Origin: Alcanivorax sp.
GTDB taxonomy: Bacteria; Pseudomonadota; Gammaproteobacteria; Pseudomonadales; Alcanivoracaceae
Assembly (NCBI RefSeq): GCF_002733835.1
Contig: NZ_NVWY01000005.1
Span: forward strand, 1 to 64,000
Length of the DNA stretch: 64,000 bases
Reading direction: 5' to 3'
The notes under the pieces were generated by a model, which saw only the letters and a list, made by a program, of their open reading frames with translations, searched no databases and had not been told where the DNA came from. A program made the position numbers and the translations under genes. Shown piece after piece: positions 46,083-54,496 of the stretch (positions are counted from its first letter, which is position 1; each line of letters starts with the position of its first letter).

Positions 46083-47789
46083 GTGACGCACCGAATTCTC
46101 CCCCTGATCGCCTGCCTGCTGCTCCTGGCACCGTGGAGCCACGCGGACGATAGCTCGCTGACCATCAAGGATGTCATTGATACAGGGGAGAAAGCCGAAG
46201 CGGTGATTGCTGACTCCCTGCAAGATGACAGCATTCGACCCGGCGATACCCCCTATCGACCATGCTGGCCATCATGAACGCAGCCCAGGACGGAAACTGG
46301 GACGCCGCCGGGGCTTACCTGGACATGCGCTACCTGCCCGCAGACATGGCCGACAAGGACGCCGCCACCTTGATGGAGCAGCTGAACATTGTCTGGGGGC
46401 AGCAGCGTATTCTCGACCTGACCCGGTTATCCACCCACCCGGAGGGGCACCGGGATGACGGCCTGCCCAGCTACCGGGACAAGATCGCCACCCTGACCCT
46501 GCCGGACGACACCCTGACCCTCTATTTGCAACGGGTACCCGGCGATGACGATCGTCGTATCTGGAAAATTTCCAACGCCACAGTGCAGCAAATCCCCCAT
46601 CTCTGGGAGCTGTTCGGTTACAACCCGACCATTGCCCGTCTGGCGGATTATCTGCCGGATTTCACGGTCCTCTATATGCAGAACTGGCAGGTGGCCGGGC
46701 TGGTACTGATCATCATCGGCGCCTGGCTGGCCTCTTCCCTGCTGCGCCGGCTGACACTGCGCCTGCTGGAGTTCTCGGACCGTTACCGCGATACCCTGCA
46801 CCAGTTCTTCTCCATGCCGTTTCGCTGGTACCTGTTCTTCAAGATGATGCAGCTGGGCGTGGCCGAACTGGGCCTGTCCATCCGCGCCCAGGTGTACCTG
46901 AACCAGTCCGCCCTGGGCTATCTGGCCACCCTGTTCCTGGCGCTGGGCGTTATCGAACTGCTTTCTGCCCTGTTCCTTAGCAGTGCCCAGAACCAGAAGT
47001 ACTGGTCCGGCATCATTCGCCCGGTTCGCACCATCCTGAAAATGATCGCCACTGTGGTGATTTTTCTGCTGTGGCTCAGCGACTCCGGCTACGACATCAC
47101 CACGGTGCTGGCCGGGCTGGGCATCGGCTCCATCGCCGTGGCGCTGGCCGCACAAAAGACCCTGGAAAACGTGATTGGCGCCTTCACCCTGTACATTGCC
47201 AAACCCGTTCAACCCGGCGACTTCTGCCGGGTGGGCACCACCGCCGGCGTCATCGAGGAAATCGGCCTGCGCTCTACCCGCATTCGCCAGACGGACCGCA
47301 CCGTGGTGTACGTTCCCAACGCGGTACTCGCCAGCGCCAGCATCGAAAACATCAGCGATGTCCGATTTCCGTCGCTACCATCGCGACCTGCATATCCGCC
47401 TGGGCGCCAGCACCGACCAGCTACGCCAGTTACTGGTCGACCTGAGGCGCTTGATTTACAGCCACCCACGGCTCACCGAACGCGCCGCCCGGGTACGTTT
47501 CGAGGAAATCCTGCGCGACGGCTACCGCATCTCGCTGAACTGTTATGTGGACAGCAGCGCTTATGGCGAATTCCTGGCCGTGGCTGAAGACCTGAACCTG
47601 CGCATCCTGCAAATTCTGGAGGATAACGGCGTCCACCTGGCGGTGCCGGTTCAGCAATGGGTCAACAACACCGAAGACAGCACAGCCACGGTGCAACGCA
47701 GCCAGGATGAGGCTTTGCCCTTCCCCGACTTCAGTGACGACGACAAGGTCGCCATGAAAGGCAGCCTGGACTATCCGTACAAGGGCTGA
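46083..47789 (+). pseudogene. MscS-family mechanosensitive channel, two frameshifts
   Basis: Three frames continue one protein. Part 1 from GTG 46083 has a signal peptide (LIACLLLLAPWSHA). Near 46250 the frame changes at a C5 run in GATACCCCCTATC; one added C would restore it. Part 2 carries the TM helices and the MscS pore/beta domain (AVALAAQKTLENVIGAFTLYIAKPVQPGDF). Near 47360, after IENIS, one extra base shifts the frame back to the C-terminal domain (DFRRYHRDLHIRLGAST). The two shifts compensate. Either a recent pseudogene or sequencing errors; without them the product is about 568 aa. Confidence 0.8.
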
Positions 47790-47808
47790 GAAAACGTATA
47801 TACATTGA

Positions 47809-47823
47809 CTATCTTAAAGATAG
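47809..47823. promoter_or_regulatory. 15-bp palindrome upstream of the 57-aa gene
   Basis: CTATCTT-A-AAGATAG, perfectly symmetric, overlapping a TTGACT -35-like hexamer (47805-47810) and lying about 70 bp before the 57-aa gene. Fits an operator for a small autoregulated DNA-binding protein. Confidence 0.45.
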
Positions 47824-47892
47824 CCTATGGCCTCATTGAAAGTCGAGCGTGAACCGGCGACGATGCGGCGTAATTTTTCATGGTGATGACCA

Positions 47893-48066
47893 ATGGCAAA
47901 AAGCAAAGCCAAAAAGAAAAACAGCCAGCTTATCGTCCGAATCAACGACGAAGAGCGTGTGCGCTTTATCGAGCTCTGTGAGGAACTCGATACCAGTGCA
48001 GCAAGGGAAGTACGCCGGTTTATTCGCGACTTTATCAAGAATCAGGAAGCGCCTTCCGGCGACTGA
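47893..48066 (+). CDS. Small ribbon-helix-helix-like protein, 57 aa
   Basis: Starts MAKSKAKKKNSQLIVRINDE and ends IKNQEAPSGD. The basic N-terminus followed by a beta-strand-like SQLIVRIN, helix ERVRFIELCEELDTSAAREV and helix RRFIRDFIK is the order of an RHH (Arc/MetJ-type) DNA-binding domain. Weak GGTGATG ribosome-binding site. No toxin gene follows, so a toxin-antitoxin role is not supported. A palindrome lies upstream. Confidence 0.65.
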   Translation: MAKSKAKKKNSQLIVRINDEERVRFIELCEELDTSAAREVRRFIRDFIKNQEAPSGD

Positions 48067-48112
48067 CTGAAACCGATAGAACCTGTATTCGACATAAACG
48101 ACGGAGCACACC

Positions 48113-48145
48113 ATGTCTCAGAAGAAAAAGCTCAAGAAGCTTTAA
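48113..48145 (+). CDS. Possible 10-aa lysine-rich leader-like peptide
   Basis: ATG after a GGAG ribosome-binding site, reading MSQKKKLKKL then TAA, followed 7 bp later by a hairpin. It could be an artefact; the combination of ribosome-binding site, tiny basic frame and hairpin resembles a leader peptide or micropeptide, but nothing downstream is obviously regulated by it. Confidence 0.25.
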   Translation: MSQKKKLKKL

Positions 48146-48152
48146 TCTTCCA

Positions 48153-48184
48153 TTGAAGGGGCCGGCATCGCCGGCCTCCTTCAA
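48153..48184 (+). terminator. Hairpin after the 57-aa gene
   Basis: TTGAAGG-GGCCGGC-atc-GCCGGCC-t-CCTTCAA: a 14-bp stem with one bulge and a 3-nt loop. No U-tract. Confidence 0.55.
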
Positions 48185-48339
48185 CCACGTTCAGCCTTCC
48201 TCAGCTTCCTCCCCCTCCCTCTCACCCAATGGCATATCACCCCACACACCCAGCGGCGTACGGGTTCAGTGCTAATCATCAACATTCCGCCAATGGCAGT
48301 GTTAACATCAAGCTTCACGGGTTCAGGGGATGTTTGGGA

Positions 48340-49104
48340 ATGATGCAACGGCTCGCTTTGCTATTCAGCCTTTTCACTTTCACCGCCGCATGCAGTTTTC
48401 AACCCGGCATCGTCGACGACAACGCTCTGCGCGAAGGCGCTACGCAACATGCGGAACAAGCGCTGACCGTACGCGCCAGCGTCATCAGTGACAGCGATGC
48501 CCACGACATCTTTGGCGTGGCCCTGGGGATACACGGCATTCAGGCCGTCTGGCTGGAGGTGGACAACCACACCGGAACGCCGCTGTATTACCTGCCCGTC
48601 ACCACCGACCAACAATATTTTTCGCCACTGGAAGTGGCCTGGAAAGTGAAAGGAAAGTTCGGCAAGGAAGATGAAAAAGCCGTGGACCGCATGTTCGTTT
48701 CCCGTGCCATGCCCATCAACCTGCCAACCGGTAAGCGCACCAGCGGCTTTGTATTCACCAACCGCGATCTTGGCGTCAAGGTCGTCAATGTGGACCTGCT
48801 CGGCGGCGGAAAAAGCTGGCAATCGTCATTCATCATCGACGTGCCGGGCATCAAACTGGATGTGGACGAGGCCCGGGACTACCTGCCACAGGACATGATT
48901 TTTTCACAACGGCTGGCCGAGTTCGGATATGTACGGGCCATGGAAGCCAAACATATCGACAATCCCGGCCATAACCTCACCGGCGATCCCTTTATTACCG
49001 ATGGCCTGCGGCTGGTGATATTCTTCCATAACCCCATGACGCCCATGCATGAAGTAAAAACCTCCACTGGGAACAGCCGGACCGGAACCGTCGCCACTGG
49101 ATAG
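48340..49104 (+). CDS. Putative outer-membrane lipoprotein of unknown function
   Basis: 254 aa from the ATG at 48340 (MMQRLALLFSLFTFTAAC), which gives a good lipoprotein signal peptide with lipobox TAAC; a longer frame upstream lacks a sensible signal. The mature protein is beta-rich (GIQAVWLEVDNHTGTPLYYLPV, KRTSGFVFTNRDLGVKVVNV) and contains no motif I recognise. Charged and soluble-looking after the lipid anchor. Role unknown. Confidence 0.75.
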   Translation: MMQRLALLFSLFTFTAACSFQPGIVDDNALREGATQHAEQALTVRASVISDSDAHDIFGVALGIHGIQAVWLEVDNHTGTPLYYLPVTTDQQYFSPLEVAWKVKGKFGKEDEKAVDRMFVSRAMPINLPTGKRTSGFVFTNRDLGVKVVNVDLLGGGKSWQSSFIIDVPGIKLDVDEARDYLPQDMIFSQRLAEFGYVRAMEAKHIDNPGHNLTGDPFITDGLRLVIFFHNPMTPMHEVKTSTGNSRTGTVATG

Positions 49105-49230
49105 AAAGCAATTCGGCCCCGGCAGCGCCATCACCATAATTTTTTGCTTTCTTTACAGATTGTCGCTTGAGTCCTTCAGACCAGCCCGTAGGCTTTGTGG
49201 ATACTGCTCACCCACTGACTGGAGCCAACC

Positions 49231-49572
49231 ATGTTCATTCGCTTTCTGACCGTGCTTGCCGCCGCGTCCCTGGTCGCCTGCGTGACCGCCGCCTCCCCGA
49301 TCCGGGTTGCTGACGGAAACCAGAATGAAGGCACCGTGACTCTGGCCACCGACTATAACCTGATGCAGAACCCACAGATGGACTGGCAACAAGGCCTGCA
49401 AAAAGCCAGCGCGCAATGTCAGGGCTGGGGGTATAACGGCGCGATTCCCAGTGGCAAACCCAGCCAGACCTGCAGCAATGAAACCCAGGACGGTGACTGT
49501 ATCGGCTGGACGGTTAACGCGACTTTTCAGTGCACCGGGCAGGCTGCCCAGAGTAACGTCCGCCGGCAATGA
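49231..49572 (+). CDS. YecR-like lipoprotein
   Basis: 113 aa. Signal peptide with a lipobox-like LVAC at residues 14-17. The mature part matches the YecR pattern: GTVTLATDYNLMQNPQMDWQQ, KASAQCQGWGYNGA, a central Cys, DCIGWTVNATFQCTG. Four cysteines after the lipobox. In E. coli yecR belongs to the flagellar regulon, but no motility genes are near, so function is open. Confidence 0.7.
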   Translation: MFIRFLTVLAAASLVACVTAASPIRVADGNQNEGTVTLATDYNLMQNPQMDWQQGLQKASAQCQGWGYNGAIPSGKPSQTCSNETQDGDCIGWTVNATFQCTGQAAQSNVRRQ

Positions 49573-49645
49573 ATAGGGATTATCGCGGAACTGAGTGATC
49601 AGCCGGCTTCAGAACTTGTCCCATTATCCCGTCCTGGCAAGCGTT

Positions 49646-49845
49646 GGACGCCGGATGCCCGACGACTAACGCCTGCATTAAAAACCTGAACACTTGGCCT
49701 CCACGTTCTCTGTGCAACATGCATTACCCAGTTACTACCTTCGTGATGGTCCTGAAATCCCCGCCACCACGACAGCCGCTCAGGCTATGGGGGGTTACGT
49801 CAGGCATCCGACATCGAGCGTTTGGCTAAGTGCCAGGCATTCGCG
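49646..49845. repeat. Heptad element, GACGCCN type, degenerate
   Basis: Left arm 49646-49680: GGACGCC GGATGCC CGACGAC TAACGCC TGCATTA. Right arm, starting about 49796, reads ACGTCAG GCATCCG ACATCGA GCGTTTG GCTAAGT GCCAGGC on the plus strand, i.e. the opposite orientation. About 115 bp of unrelated sequence lies between. Both arms keep the 7-bp register despite many substitutions. Confidence 0.6.
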
Positions 49846-49900
49846 ATAAACCCTTCAGACAGCGAGTAGCGCGTTATTCACTCTTATCCGTGAGAAACAA

Positions 49901-49926
49901 AAAAAGCCTCTTAAAAGAGGCTTTTT
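49901..49926 (-). terminator. Intrinsic terminator of sat
   Basis: AAAAAGCCTC-ttaaaa-GAGGCTTTTT, with a U-tract on the minus strand, 45 bp downstream of the sat stop codon. It has a T-run on both strands and could work in both directions. Confidence 0.85.
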
Positions 49927-49970
49927 TCTTTCTGATGCCTACTGAGCGAACGTGCTCAGGTCAGCCCTGA

Positions 49971-51176
49971 TTACTTGTCGGCGTCCAGCGCCTGGTAGTA
50001 ATCCATCAGGATCTGCGCCACTTCAGGACGGGAGAATTCCGGCGGCGGGGCAATCCCCTGACCCAGCATCTCACGGACCTTGGTGCCTGACAGCAGCACA
50101 AAGTCTTCCTTGGTGTGATCCGGCACATCACGCATCATCACCACGCGATCGAGCTTCTTGGAGTAGGCGGTGTGGTCGGCTTCGAAAATCTTGATCTCCA
50201 GGGCGCCTGCCGGCACTTTTTCCTGGAAAATGGTTTGTGCGTCGAAGGCACCGTAGTAATCGCCCACACCGGCGTGGTCACGGCCAACGATCAAGTGGCT
50301 GCAACCACAGTTCTGACGGAATACCGCATGCAGCACCGCTTCACGGGGGCCGGCATACAGCATGTCAAAGCCGTAACCGGTAATCATCACGCTATTGGGC
50401 GGGAAGTACACTTCCACCATCTTGCGGATGGAGGCATCGCGCACGTCGGCAGGAATATCACCCGGCTTCAGTTTACCCAGCAGCATGTGAATCAGGATAC
50501 CGTCGGCGTTCAGCGCTTCCTGGGCCATGCGGCACAGTTCTTCGTGGGCGCGGTGCATGGGGTTACGGGTCTGGAAGGCAACCACATTGTTCCAGCCACG
50601 CTCAACGAATTCATTACGGATGGACACCGCCGTGCGGAAGGTATCCGGGAAGTCGTCAGCAAAGTAGGAGTAGTTCAGGACCTGGATGTCGCCAGACACA
50701 ATAAAATTGCCGGCGGCCAGGAAGTTGGCCACGCCCGGGTGCTGCTTGTCGGTGGTGGCGAAGACCTGCTCGGCCACCGCTTCCAGTTCCGCATCAGTGG
50801 CTTCTTCGATGGCCGCCACGTCCATCACCGCAATTACCGGCTGGCCGTCCACATTGGGGTCACGCAGGGCAATGCGCTTGGCGCCTTCAATAGCGCTGAC
50901 ATCCTTCAGCATATTGACGATCGGCACCGGCCAGAACAGGCCATCGGCAGTGGTCAGGTTTTCCGCCACGGACAGCATATCCGCCTTGTTCATGTAGCCG
51001 GACAGCGGGGTGAAATAACCGGCCCCCATCATCACCGCATTGGCGGCAGCTGCCGAGCTGATCACCACTGAAGGCAGTAATTCCGCTTCATGCTGCAAGG
51101 CAACGCGCGCGGCTTCATCGGCAACGTACAGGGGCTTCAATGCGTCCGCACCGTGCGGCTTGACCAAAGAGACCAT
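49971..51176 (-). CDS. sat: Sulfate adenylyltransferase (ATP sulfurylase, Sat type)
   Basis: 401 aa from the ATG at 51176, which has a GGAG site 8 bp upstream; a TTG seven codons earlier is less likely. Forms adenylyl sulfate from ATP and sulfate, first step of sulfate assimilation. N-terminal PUA-like domain, then the catalytic QTRNPMHRAHEEL loop with the H-x-x-H, GDIPADVR, and HLIVGRDHAGVGDYYGAFDAQ. This is the monomeric Sat type, not the CysDN type. Confidence 0.96.
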   Translation of the reverse strand: MVSLVKPHGADALKPLYVADEAARVALQHEAELLPSVVISSAAAANAVMMGAGYFTPLSGYMNKADMLSVAENLTTADGLFWPVPIVNMLKDVSAIEGAKRIALRDPNVDGQPVIAVMDVAAIEEATDAELEAVAEQVFATTDKQHPGVANFLAAGNFIVSGDIQVLNYSYFADDFPDTFRTAVSIRNEFVERGWNNVVAFQTRNPMHRAHEELCRMAQEALNADGILIHMLLGKLKPGDIPADVRDASIRKMVEVYFPPNSVMITGYGFDMLYAGPREAVLHAVFRQNCGCSHLIVGRDHAGVGDYYGAFDAQTIFQEKVPAGALEIKIFEADHTAYSKKLDRVVMMRDVPDHTKEDFVLLSGTKVREMLGQGIAPPPEFSRPEVAQILMDYYQALDADK

Positions 51177-51336
51177 CAATTTACTCCATATGCTCAATCA
51201 ACGAGGGGATTCCGTGAGCGGCGGAGTATAACAAAGGATAAGCGACAGGTCGGCCCGGGAATGCGTAATAAGAGAAGCACAAAAAAGCATAAGGGGAAGA
51301 GCCCCCCGCCCACCAAGCCGCCAGCGCGCGTTTGCA

Positions 51337-51357
51337 TGACGCCTGGCGCCTGGCCTG
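51337..51357. repeat. Short heptad repeat, GACGCCN type, after the AstE-like gene
   Basis: GACGCCT GGCGCCT GGCCTGA, three tandem units about 24 bp beyond the stop codon of the minus-strand hydrolase gene. No obvious second arm. Confidence 0.5.
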
Positions 51358-51380
51358 AGTGGCCACAGGCGCGAGCCGGA

Positions 51381-52439
51381 TTATACGATCGGCGGCTCCC
51401 CCGACAGAGTCGGCCCTTCCTCGATATCGTGGGTAAACTCTTCCAGGGATTGCGCCACTTCCCCCACCTCCTCGAAACGGGCGATGTGATAGAGGGCTTC
51501 GCCTTCGTTGACCAACGGCAGATTGTTGCGGCCCACCAGAATGCCAGCAGCGGGGGCGTGGATATTGATATCATCGCCGCCAAAGGGGCTGGAGATACGG
51601 CCGATGAGATCCCCTTTCTTGATCCAGGCACCCAGGGCCACCAGGGACAGGAAGACACCATCACGCTCGGCACGCACCCAGCTGGAGGAGCGGGCAATGT
51701 AGGGCTCGGCGGGTGCCTTGGTGCGGCGAGAACCGGTCATACCCAGATGATGCATCACGTTGAGCACGCCTTTGACGCCAGCACGAATGCAGGACTCGTC
51801 AAAACGCAGCGCCTCGCCGGCTTCGTAAGTGATAACCGGAATGCCCTGGGCTTCCGCCACTTCACGCAGCGTGCCCTCGCCCAGCACCGAGTTGATCACC
51901 ACGGGCACGCCAAAGGCGTTGGCCATTGCGCTGGTATCGTCGTTGGACAGGTTGGCTCGAATCTGCGGCAGATTATCGCGGTGAATGGCGCCGGTGTGCA
52001 GGTCCACCGCGTGGGTGGCACGGTCCAGCACCTGGGTCTTGAACTGCCATGCCATGCGCGCACCCAGGCTGCCGGTTTCCGAGCCCGGGAAGCAGCGGTT
52101 CAGATCCCGGCGGTCCGGCAAATAGCGGGATTTATGGATAAAGCCGAACACATTCACCACCGGCACCGCCAACAGGGTGCCGCTGAGGTTTTTCAGGGCA
52201 GAATGGCGTAACAGGCGGCGGATGATTTCCACGCCGTTCAGCTCATCGCCATGGATAGCCGCGCTGACCATGAACACCGGCCCGGGCTTGCGGCCGTGGA
52301 TCACGTGAATAGGCACATTCAGCGGTGTCTGGGTATAAAGCTGAGCCAACGGCAATTCCACTTTCGCACGGGAGCCGGGCTGGACGGTGATGCCATCAAT
52401 TTCAAAGGGAGCGTTTTTCGGTTCTTTTGGATTTTTCAT
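51381..52439 (-). CDS. Succinylglutamate desuccinylase/aspartoacylase-family metallohydrolase
   Basis: 352 aa, M14-like zinc hydrolase family. The Zn ligands are seen as the H-x-x-E of SAAIHGDELNGVE (residues about 60-72) and the distal His of AVDLHTGAI. RDLNRCFPG is the substrate-binding arginine region. A C-terminal barrel domain (GDLIGRISSPFGGDDINIHAPAAGILVG) follows. It lies downstream of rimK and rimB, so it may act on the glutamate tails that RimK adds or on a related amide (inference). Confidence 0.85.
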   Translation of the reverse strand: MKNPKEPKNAPFEIDGITVQPGSRAKVELPLAQLYTQTPLNVPIHVIHGRKPGPVFMVSAAIHGDELNGVEIIRRLLRHSALKNLSGTLLAVPVVNVFGFIHKSRYLPDRRDLNRCFPGSETGSLGARMAWQFKTQVLDRATHAVDLHTGAIHRDNLPQIRANLSNDDTSAMANAFGVPVVINSVLGEGTLREVAEAQGIPVITYEAGEALRFDESCIRAGVKGVLNVMHHLGMTGSRRTKAPAEPYIARSSSWVRAERDGVFLSLVALGAWIKKGDLIGRISSPFGGDDINIHAPAAGILVGRNNLPLVNEGEALYHIARFEEVGEVAQSLEEFTHDIEEGPTLSGEPPIV

Positions 52440-52512
52440 TTCTCACCCGAAACAGCCACTAAAATCTCATCCACTGTAGGCGCCTCCCATGAAAGATAAC
52501 CCTACGGTGCAA

Positions 52513-52549
52513 CCTCTTCGCGTTCGCGCCTCCAGTGGCGCTCCTACAA
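52513..52549. repeat. REP-like sequence, copy 2
   Basis: Read on the minus strand: TTGTAGGAGCGCCACTGGAG then GCGCGAACGC, with an inner hairpin GCGCC/GGCGC. Resembles the sequence at 35606-35626 and the GTAGGAGCG REP class of pseudomonads. Just downstream of rimK. Confidence 0.45.
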
Positions 52550-52558
52550 AAGCGAGGA

Positions 52559-53467
52559 TCAGCCTTTGGATCCTTTCGTCTGGGTTCTGTAGGGACGGGC
52601 ATCCTTTTCGATGAATTTGATGATCATGCCAGCCACATCCTTGTTGGTGGCCATCTCAATCCCTTCCAGGCCTGGAGAGGAATTCACTTCCATCACCACC
52701 GGACCATGGTGCGAACGCAGAATATCCACCCCCGCCACATTCAACCCCATGATACGCGCGGCTCGCACAGCGGTGGCGCGCTCTTCCGGGGTGATGCGGA
52801 TCAGGCTGGCACTGCCACCCCGGTGCAGGTTGGAGCGGAACTCGCCCGGCGCGGCCTGGCGTTTCATGGCCGCAATAACCTTGCCGCCCACCACAAAACA
52901 ACGAATATCCGCGCCGCCGGCTTCCTTGATGTATTCCTGCACCATCACCGACACGTTCAGGCCCATAAAGGCTTCGATTACCGACTCCGCGGCCTTGCGG
53001 GTTTCCGCCAGCACCACGCCGATGCCCTGGGTACCTTCCAGCATCTTGATCACCAGCGGTGCACCGCGAACCATGTTGATCAGGTCAGGGATGTCATCCG
53101 GCGAGTGGGCAAACCCGGTGATGGGCAACCCAACGCCTTTGCGCGAGAGCAGCTGCAATGAACGCAGTTTGTCACGGGACCGGGAGATGGCCACCGATTC
53201 ATTGATCGGAAAAACGCCCATCATTTCGAACTGACGCACCACCGCCGTACCGTACTGGGTAATCGAGGCGCCAATACGGGGAATCACCGCATCAAACCCT
53301 TCCAGCACTTCACCCTTGTAGTGAATTTCCGGCTTGTGAGCCACCATGCTCATGTAACAGCGCAGGGTGTCGATCACATGCATTTCATGGCCCGCTGCTT
53401 CGCCGGCTTCGACCATGCGTCGCGTGGAGTACAGGCGCTTGTTTCGGGAAAGAATCGCAATTTTCAT
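52559..53467 (-). CDS. rimK: RimK-type alpha-L-glutamate ligase
   Basis: 302 aa ATP-grasp ligase. Begins [20 protein letters not shown]; conserved [51 protein letters not shown] (ATP-binding lysine), [17 protein letters not shown] and [26 protein letters not shown]. In E. coli it adds glutamates to ribosomal protein S6; in Pseudomonas the rim genes tune the proteome. The start overlaps rimB by 4 bp. Confidence 0.95.
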   Translation of the reverse strand: MKIAILSRNKRLYSTRRMVEAGEAAGHEMHVIDTLRCYMSMVAHKPEIHYKGEVLEGFDAVIPRIGASITQYGTAVVRQFEMMGVFPINESVAISRSRDKLRSLQLLSRKGVGLPITGFAHSPDDIPDLINMVRGAPLVIKMLEGTQGIGVVLAETRKAAESVIEAFMGLNVSVMVQEYIKEAGGADIRCFVVGGKVIAAMKRQAAPGEFRSNLHRGGSASLIRITPEERATAVRAARIMGLNVAGVDILRSHHGPVVMEVNSSPGLEGIEMATNKDVAGMIIKFIEKDARPYRTQTKGSKG

Positions 53468-53922
53468 GGTTGCTCTTTTGTGCCGCCAAGGAGGAATGAC
53501 GCTGTCGGGTCCACGGTAATCAGGTCCATGGCGGTTCGCCCCAGCAGCATGCGGAATTTCATGTTTTCACGGTCGGTGAGGGTGATCTCGATGGGCCAAC
53601 AGCGCCCGCCCAATGCAATCTCCGTGCGAATCACCGGGCGCTCTTCCTTGTGACCACCGGAGTCGGTGACCACACGGCGATCCAGCACCGGGGCTTCGCA
53701 TTCACGAACGGTATCCTGATCCTGAATCGGGTGAATGCAAAAACGCACCCACTCGGCCCCGTCACGCTCAAAGGTTTCCACCTGATAAGCGTGCAACGCG
53801 GACGTGCGGGCACCGGTATCCACCTTCATCTTGATGGCGTCGATGCCCAACCCGGGCAACTGGGCCCACTCACGCCAACCAACGATCACCTTGTTGCCCG
53901 CCTGCAAATCCTTTGTTGCCAT
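53464..53922 (-). CDS. rimB: RimB, retropepsin-like ATP-dependent zinc protease
   Basis: 152 aa from ATG 53922. Retropepsin-like fold: [32 protein letters not shown] contains the catalytic VDTGA motif (Asp near residue 35). A later block [39 protein letters not shown] is the family signature. In Pseudomonas RimB works with RimK on S6 glutamylation. The TGATG overlap with gloA links them in one transcript. Confidence 0.92.
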   Translation of the reverse strand: MATKDLQAGNKVIVGWREWAQLPGLGIDAIKMKVDTGARTSALHAYQVETFERDGAEWVRFCIHPIQDQDTVRECEAPVLDRRVVTDSGGHKEERPVIRTEIALGGRCWPIEITLTDRENMKFRMLLGRTAMDLITVDPTASFLLGGTKEQP

Positions 53923-54305
53923 CAATCGCGTCCCAGCAATTCGATTTTGTAACCATCCGGGTCTTGAGCAAAGGCCAGCACCGTGGTGCCATGCTTCATG
54001 GGGCCCGGTTCGCGGGTGATACGCCCGCCTCTTTCACGAATACGCTCACAAGCAGCGTACACGTCGTCCACGGCCAGAGCCACATGGCCATAGCCGTCGC
54101 CCAGATCATAGGATGACTGGTCCCAGTTACAGGTCAACTCCAGCACCGCGCCTTCCGATTCCGGCTGGTAGCCCACAAAAACATTGGTAAAGCGCCCTTC
54201 CGGGTAGTCCTTGCGACGCAATTCGGTCATCCCCAGCACCTGGGTATAGAAAGTGACGGACGCCTCAAGATCGCCCACACGCAGCATGGTATGCAGGATT
54301 CGCAT
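53922..54305 (-). CDS. gloA: Lactoylglutathione lyase (glyoxalase I)
   Basis: 127 aa from [20 protein letters not shown]; an in-frame start further upstream is unlikely. Metal ligands expected at His5 (ILHTML), Glu in VLELTCNW, His in [11 protein letters not shown] and Glu in YKIELLGRD, as in the Ni-type glyoxalase I. Detoxifies methylglyoxal-glutathione adducts. First gene of the gloA-rimB-rimK group, which probably extends to the AstE-like gene after a gap. Confidence 0.95.
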   Translation of the reverse strand: MRILHTMLRVGDLEASVTFYTQVLGMTELRRKDYPEGRFTNVFVGYQPESEGAVLELTCNWDQSSYDLGDGYGHVALAVDDVYAACERIRERGGRITREPGPMKHGTTVLAFAQDPDGYKIELLGRD

Positions 54306-54404
54306 GGTTGGGAAAACTCCTGACAACAGAGAAATGCACAGGTGCCGCAAGCGCCTGCCGTGTCAGGGCGAAGTGTGGTGGCAGAGGGAGGAATTGACAA
54401 GGAA

Positions 54405-54493
54405 AAACGCCGGAGACACGACGCCGAAAGCCAGACACAGGGAAAGGCGGTCGGGTTCTCAGCGTCAGGCCTCCGGCATTAGGCGTCTGGCGT
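54405..54493. repeat. Heptad element, GACGCCN type, after the beta-propeller gene
   Basis: Left arm from 54405: ACGCCGG AGACACG ACGCCGA AAGCCAG ACACAGG. Right arm 54461-54493, on the other strand: ACGCCAG ACGCCTA ATGCCGG AGGCCTG ACGCTGA. The arms point towards each other across about 20 bp. The right arm ends 4 bp before the stop codon of the propeller gene. Confidence 0.65.
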
Positions 54494-54496
54494 ACT

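Larger units (their letters stand above)
49573..49970. other. Intergenic region between the YecR-like gene and sat
   Basis: 398 bp without a supported gene. It contains a heptad element (49646-49845) and the sat terminator (49901-49926). A 61-codon frame at 49644 is made of heptad units and is not credible. Confidence 0.7.

Noticed and set aside
47893-48145. A toxin-antitoxin module of the RHH-like gene and the 10-codon frame
   Set aside because: A ten-residue product is too small for a known toxin, and no other small gene overlaps or follows closely.
49644-49829. A 61-codon gene in the YecR-sat interval
   Set aside because: It begins inside heptad units and has no ribosome-binding site or recognisable pattern.
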